A stretch of DNA of 54,636 nucleotides from Pseudolysobacter sp964466115 (GTDB lineage: Bacteria > Pseudomonadota > Gammaproteobacteria > Xanthomonadales > Rhodanobacteraceae), in NCBI GenBank assembly GCA_964466115.1, contig CAYXMH010000021.1, positions 1 to 54,636 of the forward strand, given 5' to 3'. The notes under the pieces were generated by a model. It ran no database searches, had not been told where the DNA came from, and saw only the letters and a program-made list of their open reading frames with translations. This document shows, one piece after another, positions 40,721 to 48,104 of this stretch; positions within the stretch are counted from its first letter, which is position 1, and every line of letters starts with the position of its first letter. Made by a program: the position numbers and the translations under genes.

Positions 40721-41419
40721 CTAATTGGGCGCTTGGGGCAATGCCCATTCAATTTCGATTTGCCCGTGATCTCGTAAGTAATTGTTTGATTTAGAAAAAT
40801 GCCCACAACCTATGAATCCGCGGTGGGCCGACAACGGAGACGGATGCACGGACTTCAATACGCAATGGCGCGATCCGTCGATCAGGCGGCCCTTCGCTTG
40901 AGCATAGGCCCCCCAAAGCATAAATACGATATGGGAACGTTCGCGATTTAGCAGCTCGATGATACGGTCGGTAAACCCCTCCCAACCCTTGCCCTGATGC
41001 GAACCCGGCAAACCGCGCTCGACCGTCAATACACTGTTTAATAGCAGCACGCCGCGGCGCGCCCATTCCTCCAAGCACCCGTGTTTGGGTACCGGAATGC
41101 CCAAATCGCGCTGAATTTCCGCAAAGATGTTTTTTAATGAAGGTGGAGCCGGCACACCATACGGCACTGAAAAACACAACCCGTGCGCCTGGCCTTCGCC
41201 GTGGTAGGGGTCTTGTCCCAGGATAACGACTTTGACTTGCTCGAACGGGGTGGTATTAAGCGCCGCAAAAATACGCGACCCGGGAGGGTAAATCACCTTG
41301 CCGGCTTGCTTTTCGACCCGCAAAAACTCACGCAATGCCACCATCTCGGGACGCGCAAACCAATCGCCGACGCGCGATTTCCAAGACGCTTCCAGTTTGA
41401 CCCGATCCCCCTCGCTCAT
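40721..41419 (-). CDS. ung: Uracil-DNA glycosylase
   Basis: A 232-residue family 1 uracil-DNA glycosylase that starts base-excision repair of uracil in DNA. The water-activating motif VVILGQDPYHGEGQAHG holds the catalytic Asp70. The uracil-binding LLNSVLTVERG follows, and the DNA-intercalation loop HPSPLSAHRGFIG contains the catalytic His. Length matches the family. Its ATG overlaps the stop of the response-regulator gene (ATGA), so it is the last gene of the operon before the CIRCE-controlled rpoH. Confidence 0.97.
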   Translation of the reverse strand: MSEGDRVKLEASWKSRVGDWFARPEMVALREFLRVEKQAGKVIYPPGSRIFAALNTTPFEQVKVVILGQDPYHGEGQAHGLCFSVPYGVPAPPSLKNIFAEIQRDLGIPVPKHGCLEEWARRGVLLLNSVLTVERGLPGSHQGKGWEGFTDRIIELLNRERSHIVFMLWGAYAQAKGRLIDGSRHCVLKSVHPSPLSAHRGFIGCGHFSKSNNYLRDHGQIEIEWALPQAPN

Positions 41420-42267
41420 GCGCGCAAACGTGCTGCCGTCTGCTCCCGGGTGTGCCGCCCGACCCGCACTTGAAACAACAGCTTGGTAATCAGCAGGCGT
41501 TCTTCAATCGGTTTTTGCACCAAATCGTTCGCGCCCGATCTCAGCAAAACCGCCTGGTTATGTGAGTTGTCGTCACCGGTCATGACCAATACGGGCAGCT
41601 GACCCTTTGTATACGCGAATTTCCCGCGAATGGCATCGAGCAAATCGCCACCGGTTAACGCCCCTTTCAAATTGACGTCGGTCAACACCACATCCGCGCC
41701 GGGAATTCTGCCCTGCGTTTTGGCCGTTTCAAGCCAAGCGATGGCGTCTTCGACACTGGTGACGTGCAGCACGTTCAAGCCGTGATTTTCCAGCATGCGC
41801 CGGGTCGCTAACGCCACCACCCGGCTGTCTTCGACGTATAAAACGTCACCGGCCACCTGCGAATCGGGCCGCACATAGCCGCGAATGAACGCCGAAAGCG
41901 CGTTGAATCCGAGCGATTTGTCAAAATAATCGGTCACGTACTGGGACAGCTCACGTGCAACCAGCCGCTCTTGAACATCACCGGACACCACAACGATGGG
42001 GATATAAGCCTGCGGCGCGTGCTCGCGGATATGCCGCGCCAACTCCAAGCCGTCCATATCCGGTAACCGCAACGCCGTGGTTACCAAATCAACCACACCG
42101 GCTTCAAGCTCGGCCTTGGCCTCGGCACCGGTTTCGCAAGCAAGAACGGTAACGCCGGGCAAATCGGCTTTGAGCACTTGTTCAATTAAGCGGCGCACGA
42201 CTTTAGAGCCATCCACCACCATGACTCGGGGTGCGTCGCTCAAGATGTGTTGAGTCAAGGCTTCCAT
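41416..42267 (-). CDS. Double-receiver response regulator, first receiver degenerate
   Basis: A protein of about 283 residues made of two CheY-like receiver domains and no output domain. Receiver 1 (about residues 13-130) keeps the fold (RVMVVDGSKVVRRLIE, LRLPDMDGLEL, VVVSGDV, DKSL) but has Ala65 where the phospho-acceptor Asp should be, and Gly20 in place of one acidic-pocket residue. Receiver 2 (about 140-265) is canonical: VLYVEDSRVV, VVLTDVNLKG with the acceptor Asp, VLVMTGDD and VQKPI. Start ATG 42267 has AAGGAAG at 4-5 bp and lies 8 bp after the ftsX stop; the frame extends to 42333. It probably acts by protein-protein contact. Partner kinase unknown. Confidence 0.85.
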   Translation of the reverse strand: MEALTQHILSDAPRVMVVDGSKVVRRLIEQVLKADLPGVTVLACETGAEAKAELEAGVVDLVTTALRLPDMDGLELARHIREHAPQAYIPIVVVSGDVQERLVARELSQYVTDYFDKSLGFNALSAFIRGYVRPDSQVAGDVLYVEDSRVVALATRRMLENHGLNVLHVTSVEDAIAWLETAKTQGRIPGADVVLTDVNLKGALTGGDLLDAIRGKFAYTKGQLPVLVMTGDDNSHNQAVLLRSGANDLVQKPIEERLLITKLLFQVRVGRHTREQTAARLRA

Positions 42268-42275
42268 CGGCTTCC

Positions 42276-43280
42276 TTATGTCGACGGCCCTTGTGCAAGA
42301 TGGCGCGAGGCGGCAAACCCAGCACCCAACCAACCGAGCAGCGCACTTAACCCAAGTAGTGAAAGCACGATCATTCCATCCAATCCGTTCAATGCAAACC
42401 GATGGTCATAGCTGGCCAACAAACGCGCCATTGCACCGGCGAGCGACCACTGTACCAGCGCCACCAACAGGCAAGCCACTATCCCACCTAGCAAACCGTA
42501 CCACAATCCCGTATACAAAAACGGACGCCGCACAAAAGCCTTATTCGCACCGAACAATTGCGCAATGGCGATCTCCTCGCTGCGCGCTTGGATATCCAGC
42601 CGTATGCTGTTGCCAACGACCAATAATGCCCCGAATGCCAACAACATAGCCAATACGAAAACCGCGCGCTCAACCAATCCTAAAATCGCCGCCAAGCGGC
42701 GGCTCCAGGCGGCATCGTATTGCACAATGTCCACTTGCGGATCGCCTTTAAGGGCGGCGATCAGTGCCGGCTCTTCACTTGCAGTATCCAATTGCGCAGA
42801 TGGCGTCACTATTAATACCGTGGGTAACGGATTGTAGGGTAGCAGCTGCAACGCTTGCGCAAATCCCGATTGGTTGCGGAATTCGGCCAGCCCTTGTTCC
42901 GGTGTTTTCACCGCAATGGCCGCGATATCGTCGCGCTGGCGTAACCGCGCAATCACGTCATTAACGGCCTTTGCATCAAGCTTCGGCTTCAAAAAAACAC
43001 TGATATCGCGCGACTCCCGCCAAGGCGCGCTCAGCGCTTTGGCATTATCGAGCACCAAGAAAAAAAGCAACGGCAACGCCAATGCCAGGCCGATGATCAA
43101 GGCGGTCAACGCACTGGCGAAAGGCCGCGCGCGCAATCGCTCAAGGCTCGAAAAAAAACTGTATGCGTGCTGCTCACGCCAGGCGCGCAAGTTAGCCGTA
43201 ACCTGCCAGCGCGACCGCTCAACGCGACGCAGAGCCACCGGCTTGGCTTTTATACGATTCGCAGCGGGTTGCCGAGCCAT
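42276..43280 (-). CDS. ftsX: Cell-division ABC permease FtsX
   Basis: A 334-residue membrane subunit of FtsEX, which couples the divisome to periplasmic hydrolase activation. An Arg-rich cytoplasmic N-terminus (about 45 residues) precedes the first helix ALTALIIGLALALPLLFFLVL. A periplasmic domain contains the typical ISVFLKPKLDAKAVNDVIARL. The last three helices include VLAMLLAFGALLVVGNSIRLDIQAR followed by EEIAIAQLFGANKAFVRRPFLYTG, an FtsX signature. Its ATG overlaps the ftsE stop (TGATG), confirming the operon. The position inside a type II secretion operon is unusual. Confidence 0.96.
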   Translation of the reverse strand: MARQPAANRIKAKPVALRRVERSRWQVTANLRAWREQHAYSFFSSLERLRARPFASALTALIIGLALALPLLFFLVLDNAKALSAPWRESRDISVFLKPKLDAKAVNDVIARLRQRDDIAAIAVKTPEQGLAEFRNQSGFAQALQLLPYNPLPTVLIVTPSAQLDTASEEPALIAALKGDPQVDIVQYDAAWSRRLAAILGLVERAVFVLAMLLAFGALLVVGNSIRLDIQARSEEIAIAQLFGANKAFVRRPFLYTGLWYGLLGGIVACLLVALVQWSLAGAMARLLASYDHRFALNGLDGMIVLSLLGLSALLGWLGAGFAASRHLAQGPST

Positions 43281-43954
43281 CAGGCCGCCAGCGGACGATA
43301 ATCGTCGATCAGTCGGCCATGATCGAGCACCAAAACGCGCTTTTTCATGCGTTGCACCAAATGCAGATCATGACTGGCAATCAGTACCGTGGTACCAATC
43401 CGCTGAAACTCACCGAACAAAGCCATGATTTCGGCGGATAACCGGGGATCCAAATTACCGGTGGGTTCGTCCGCAATCAATAAGGGCGGCTTAGTGACAA
43501 TGGCGCGTGCAATTCCCACGCGCTGTTGCTCCCCGGTTGACAAGGTAATAGGGGCCGCTTTTTCACGCGCCAATAATCCCACTTTTTCCAGTGCAGCACG
43601 CACCCTCCTGCCCATTTCATCGCGCGCGGCGCCGGCAATCATCAGCGGCAATGCCACATTATCGAAGACGCTGCGGTCCAATAATAAGCGATGATCCTGG
43701 AACACCATGCCGATACGTCGGCGCAACTGTGGAATCGCGCGTTTGCGCGTATGCGATATATTCTGACCGTTGATCAACACCTGGCCGCGAGTGGCATGCT
43801 CTTGCAGGGTTAGCAATTTCAACAAGGTGCTTTTTCCCGCGCCGGAATGCCCGGTGATAAACACCATCTCGCCTTTGTCGATACCGAAGCTCACTTGTGC
43901 CAGCGCGTCGTAACCGGATGCATAACGCTTGCTGACCTGATCGAAGCGGATCAT
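43280..43954 (-). CDS. ftsE: Cell-division ATPase FtsE
   Basis: A 224-residue ABC ATPase of FtsEX. MIRFDQVSKRYASGYDALAQVSF is the family start. Walker A GHSGAGKST is near residues 35-43, Q-loop VFQDHRLL, signature LSTGEQQRVGIARAI near residue 140, Walker B LLIADEPTGNLD near residue 160 and H-loop ASHD. FtsE works with FtsX in the inner membrane to control peptidoglycan hydrolases during septation. Its start overlaps the gspF stop by four bases (ATGA), and its stop overlaps the ftsX start, so all three are translationally coupled. Confidence 0.97.
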   Translation of the reverse strand: MIRFDQVSKRYASGYDALAQVSFGIDKGEMVFITGHSGAGKSTLLKLLTLQEHATRGQVLINGQNISHTRKRAIPQLRRRIGMVFQDHRLLLDRSVFDNVALPLMIAGAARDEMGRRVRAALEKVGLLAREKAAPITLSTGEQQRVGIARAIVTKPPLLIADEPTGNLDPRLSAEIMALFGEFQRIGTTVLIASHDLHLVQRMKKRVLVLDHGRLIDDYRPLAA

Positions 43955-45159
43955 TTGACCAGCTGATTGAGGTTAAAGATCGGCAATAGAATCGCCAACA
44001 CAATAAATAACACCATCGCGCCGACCAACAAGATGACCACCGGGCCGAGCACGGCCGTAACAACCGATAACCACCGATCAAGGTCGCGCTGTTGATGATC
44101 GGCGGCTTGTTCCAACATGCGTTCCAATTGCCCGGAGCGCTCACCACTGGCAATAAGGCGCACCGCCACCGGGGGGAAATAGCCGCTATCGGCCAACGCT
44201 TTGGCAAACGCGCCGCCTTCGCGGACCGTAATCGCCGCGCGCTTAAGCGCAGCGCGCATCGGCAGGTTCGGCACGACTTGCGCCGCCACCGCCAATGACT
44301 CCAACAATGGTACGGCACTGGCTGTCAGCAAGGCCAAGGTGCGCGCGCACCGCGCGGTGTTGGCCGCTCGGGTCAATCGACCGATCAGCGGCAATCGCAA
44401 CAACCATTGATGCCAGGTATATCGAACCCGCTCCTGATGCAACGCAAAGCGCGCGCCAAATCCGGCAACAAGCAAGCCCACCAGCAATACCCAACCAAAG
44501 GCTTTAACGAAATCGCTAAGTCCAATCAAAGCGCGGGTAGGCAGCGGTAAAGTCTGATGCAATTGGGAAAAAACCCCAACGATTTGTGGAACGACATACA
44601 CCAAAAGACCGCTGACCACTGCGATCGCCACCAAGGTCAACAATAATGGATAGGCAATCGCAGTCCAAATTTTTTGTGTCAATTGATCGCGCGATTCGCT
44701 GTAATCGGCAAGACGCTCGAGCACCTCGTCCAACCGGCCGGATTGTTCTCCCGCGGCAATCGAAGCGCGAAAAATCTCCGGGAAACTCAAAGGATATTCG
44801 GCCAAGGCTGCGGCAAAGCTGGAGCCTTCCAGCACGCGTGAGCGCAAACCCGCTAACAAGGTGCGCACGCGCTCCTCTTCGCTTTCTTCGCTAAGCGCGC
44901 TTAATGCTTCGTCAATCGGTAATCCAGCTGCTAGCAACGTGGCCATCTGCCGCGTCAATAACGCCAACTGCGCGCGACTTAAACCGCGCCGCTGCCAAAA
45001 CGAGGCGTGATCACGGCCTTCGGCAACCTCGTTTACCGCATACGCGTTTAGCCCACGCTCACGCAACAACTGGCGCACCGCGCGCGCGGTATCGCCTTGC
45101 AGCACTCCTTTTTGCGTTTGCCCGTTGGCATCCAGAGCTTGGTATTCGAAGGCGCCCAT
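43951..45159 (-). CDS. gspF: Type II secretion platform protein GspF
   Basis: An inner-membrane platform protein of about 402 residues for the type II secretion system. It has the T2SF start MGAFEYQALDANGQTQKGVL and two repeated T2SF domains with the LARQMATLLAAGLPIDEAL-like pattern, each followed by transmembrane helices (PLLLTLVAIAVVSGLLVYVV and VILLVGAMVLFIVLAIL). The family's ASGERSGQLERML motif is present near residue 345. I chose ATG 45159, which gives the canonical N-terminus; the frame is open to 45210, overlapping the permease gene. It is separated from gspE by an amino-acid permease gene and coupled by ATGA to ftsE. Confidence 0.95.
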   Translation of the reverse strand: MGAFEYQALDANGQTQKGVLQGDTARAVRQLLRERGLNAYAVNEVAEGRDHASFWQRRGLSRAQLALLTRQMATLLAAGLPIDEALSALSEESEEERVRTLLAGLRSRVLEGSSFAAALAEYPLSFPEIFRASIAAGEQSGRLDEVLERLADYSESRDQLTQKIWTAIAYPLLLTLVAIAVVSGLLVYVVPQIVGVFSQLHQTLPLPTRALIGLSDFVKAFGWVLLVGLLVAGFGARFALHQERVRYTWHQWLLRLPLIGRLTRAANTARCARTLALLTASAVPLLESLAVAAQVVPNLPMRAALKRAAITVREGGAFAKALADSGYFPPVAVRLIASGERSGQLERMLEQAADHQQRDLDRWLSVVTAVLGPVVILLVGAMVLFIVLAILLPIFNLNQLVK

Positions 45160-45163
45160 GGGT

Positions 45164-46597
45164 TCAGGTTTGCGTCGACGCCTTCGCCGTAGCGCGCATT
45201 TGCATCGCAAAATAGATCGGAATACCGAGCAAGACGATGCCCAATCCCGGCCACGTATAAGTCGGCTTGTAGATCAGCAAGGCGATGCAAATGCCAGCAG
45301 CCAACACGATGTAAAGCGCCGGAATCACCGGATAACCGAATGCGCGATATGGGCGTTCGACATCGGGTTTTTTATGGCGCAATACAAACAAACCACCGAT
45401 GGTAAGAATGTAAAAAATAAGTACGACAAAAATAACATAGTCGAGCAAATCGCCATATTTGCCAGTCAAGCACAAAGCCGACGCCCAGAAACATTGGATC
45501 CAAAGACTGTAACCCGGTACCTGATGCCGGTTCAGCGTTCCCGTACTGCGGAAAAATAACCCATCTTGCGCCATCGTGTGGTAGACCCGCGCGCCGCTTA
45601 AGATCAATCCATTTTCACAGCCGAACGTCGAAATCATAATCATCAGCGCAATAATCAGCGTGCCGGTGCCACCAAAAATCACTTGTGCCGCGGTAACGGC
45701 CACCCGATCCAATTCCGCCGAAGCGATACCGCCAAGCGGTAGCACCGCCAGATACATCACATTGGCCAACACATACAGCAGACTCACGATCAAGGTACCG
45801 AGAAATAGACTAAGCCCGATGTTGCGCTTTGGGTTGTTCACTTCGCCGGCGATGAAGGTGACATTGTTCCAGGCATCCGAAGAAAACAACGAACCGACCA
45901 TCGAAACCGCCAACACGGAAAGAAACGCAATGCCGCCCTTGCCAACGCCATCGGCCAACCCTTGCGCGTTGAGCGGCTGACTGGTCCACGCCATCGCGAA
46001 GTTGGCATTCCAAACGTCCCATTTCGCGCCCAGCAGAAATCCGAATACGATCAGCCCGATCAGCGACACCAATTTGGTCAAAGTAAACGTGGTTTGAATC
46101 AGCTTACCGTGGCGAATACCGCGGCTATTGATAAACGTCAGCAACACAATCAAGACGATGGACACCACCTGCGCGGCATTCAGATGGAAGCTGCCAAACG
46201 TCCATAGCACGTTTTTGTCACTTAAATCGGGAAACAAATACGCGGCAAATTTTGCGAACGCAACGCCAACGGCAGCGATCGTTCCGGTCTGTATCACCGC
46301 AAAAAACGCCCACCCGTATAAAAACGCGACCAACTTGCCCCAGGCTTCGCGCAGGTAAACGTACTGTCCGCCAGCGCGTGGATACATGCCGGAAAGCTCG
46401 CCGTAACTTAAGGCCGCGGCAATCGTCAAAAACCCGCTTAACAGCCACACCAGTAATAACCAACCGGCGCCACCGACGGTACGCGTGATATCGGCACTGA
46501 CGATGAATATGCCCGAGCCGATCATGGATCCGGCGACAATCATCGTTGCGTCGAGCAGGCTTAATGAGCGTTGAAAGGTTTGAGTTGGTTCTTGCAC
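45164..46597 (-). CDS. APC-family amino-acid permease
   Basis: A 477-residue, twelve-helix transporter of the amino acid-polyamine-organocation superfamily. The N-terminal LLDATMIVAGSMIGSGIFIVSADI contains the GSGIF substrate-loop motif of helix 1. ALSYGELSGMYPRAGGQYVYLREAWG is the strongly conserved helix 2-3 region of LAT/SteT/AdiC-like exchangers. The C-terminus is short and hydrophilic. The substrate cannot be read from the sequence. It is inserted between gspE (25 bp upstream) and gspF (start 4 bp downstream), co-directional with both, and so interrupts the usual gspE-gspF adjacency. The insertion keeps the operon intact. Confidence 0.92.
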   Translation of the reverse strand: MQEPTQTFQRSLSLLDATMIVAGSMIGSGIFIVSADITRTVGGAGWLLLVWLLSGFLTIAAALSYGELSGMYPRAGGQYVYLREAWGKLVAFLYGWAFFAVIQTGTIAAVGVAFAKFAAYLFPDLSDKNVLWTFGSFHLNAAQVVSIVLIVLLTFINSRGIRHGKLIQTTFTLTKLVSLIGLIVFGFLLGAKWDVWNANFAMAWTSQPLNAQGLADGVGKGGIAFLSVLAVSMVGSLFSSDAWNNVTFIAGEVNNPKRNIGLSLFLGTLIVSLLYVLANVMYLAVLPLGGIASAELDRVAVTAAQVIFGGTGTLIIALMIMISTFGCENGLILSGARVYHTMAQDGLFFRSTGTLNRHQVPGYSLWIQCFWASALCLTGKYGDLLDYVIFVVLIFYILTIGGLFVLRHKKPDVERPYRAFGYPVIPALYIVLAAGICIALLIYKPTYTWPGLGIVLLGIPIYFAMQMRATAKASTQT

Positions 46598-46622
46598 GCT
46601 ATTTATCCCCTAATAAACGCAG

Positions 46623-48104
46623 TTACTCATCACGCGTCACTCGCAACACTTCTTCCGTCGAGGTAATACCGCGCGACACTTTATTCCAGCCGTCCTCCAG
46701 CATGCTGGGAGTTTGGCTGCGCGCGTGCCGCTCAAGCTCCACTTCGGGGGCTTTTTCATGCACCAGCTTGCGCATGGGATCGTCGACCATCATCAACTCG
46801 TACAAGCCAGTACGGCCACGATAACCGGTATGTCGTGCTTCTTTAGGAGCTGGGCGATACAAAGTGGGCGCTGCGATGCCGCCTTTACCAAATGCGGCAA
46901 GTTCCGCATTGCTGGCAAGGTAGCTTTCCCGTGCAGCCGGATCGAGCAATCGCACCAAGCGCTGCGCGATCACGCCGATTAAGCTTGAAGACAACAGAAA
47001 CGGTTCCACGCCCATATCGCGCAAGCGCGCCACCGCACCCACGGCGGAGTTGGTGTGCAGCGTCGATAACACCAAATGGCCGGTCAACGAGGCCTGCACC
47101 GCGATCTGCGCGGTTTCCAAATCGCGAATTTCCCCCACCATCACGACATCGGGATCTTGGCGCAAAATGGCGCGCAAACCACGCGCAAAACTCATATCCA
47201 CTTTGGTGTTGACCTGCGTTTGGCCTACCCCATCGATGTAATACTCGATTGGGTCTTCCACCGTCATGATGTTGCGGCTTTGGTCATTCAAGCGCAGCAA
47301 CGAGGAATACAAAGTCGTGGTTTTGCCGGAACCGGTGGGGCCAGTGACCAAGAGAATGCCGTGTGGACGTTGGATCATTTCCAACAACAAGGCCAACGTA
47401 TCCGGCGCCATGCCAAGCTCGGCTAAATCCAATTTGCCGGTTTGTTTATCCAGCAGACGCAACACCACACGCTCGCCATGCCCGGCCGGAATCGTCGATA
47501 CGCGCACATCGACCGGACGCCCGGCAATTTTGAGCGAAATGCGCCCGTCTTGCGGTAAACGCTTCTCGGCGATATCGAGTTTCGCCATCACTTTGATGCG
47601 CGACACCACCGGCTGCGCCACGGCTTTTTTCGGCGCCAACACTTCCCGCAACACGCCATCCAAGCGAAAACGCACCACCAAGCGATTCTCGAACGGTTCG
47701 ATATGGATATCCGAGGCGCCCTCTTTCACCGCTTCGGTTAACAAGGCATTGATCAAGCGAATGATCGGCGCTTCGTCTTCCGACTCCATCAAATCCTGAG
47801 GTTCGGGCAACTCATCGACCAGCGTTTTAAGATCCATGCGCTCGTCGAAATCCGCCACCATGGTGCGCGCATCGTCAGCGCCTTGCTCATACAACGAACG
47901 CAGCAATCGATCAAATTCTTCGCCGTTGCAGGCTTGCAATTTCAGTGGCGCGCCAAGATAGCGGCGCAATTCGGCTAACACCTCGGGTTTTACGCCCTCG
48001 CGATACGCAACTTCCGCTTCATCGTCTCGCCATGCCACCAAGGTCGCGCCATTGCGGCGCGCAAACCCGTAACCCGGCCGTTGCGGACGGCTGAGCGCAT
48101 TCAC
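46623..48104 (-). CDS. gspE: Type II secretion ATPase GspE
   Basis: A 493-residue hexameric ATPase powering pseudopilus assembly. The N1E-like domain precedes APIIRLINALLTEAVKEGASDIHIEP, the family start of the ATPase part. Walker A GPTGSGKTTTLYSSL is near residue 256, Asp box DPIEYYIDG, Walker B RQDPDVVMVGEIRD, and His box ASLTGHLVLSTLHTN. The zinc tetracysteine motif normal for GspE near residues 390-425 is absent: LLDPAARE and RPAPKEARHTGYRGRTG stand where CxxC pairs would be. Start GTG 48104 overlaps the gspD stop (GTGA). Loss of the Cys motif is seen directly; its effect is unknown. Confidence 0.94.
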   Translation of the reverse strand: MNALSRPQRPGYGFARRNGATLVAWRDDEAEVAYREGVKPEVLAELRRYLGAPLKLQACNGEEFDRLLRSLYEQGADDARTMVADFDERMDLKTLVDELPEPQDLMESEDEAPIIRLINALLTEAVKEGASDIHIEPFENRLVVRFRLDGVLREVLAPKKAVAQPVVSRIKVMAKLDIAEKRLPQDGRISLKIAGRPVDVRVSTIPAGHGERVVLRLLDKQTGKLDLAELGMAPDTLALLLEMIQRPHGILLVTGPTGSGKTTTLYSSLLRLNDQSRNIMTVEDPIEYYIDGVGQTQVNTKVDMSFARGLRAILRQDPDVVMVGEIRDLETAQIAVQASLTGHLVLSTLHTNSAVGAVARLRDMGVEPFLLSSSLIGVIAQRLVRLLDPAARESYLASNAELAAFGKGGIAAPTLYRPAPKEARHTGYRGRTGLYELMMVDDPMRKLVHEKAPEVELERHARSQTPSMLEDGWNKVSRGITSTEEVLRVTRDE

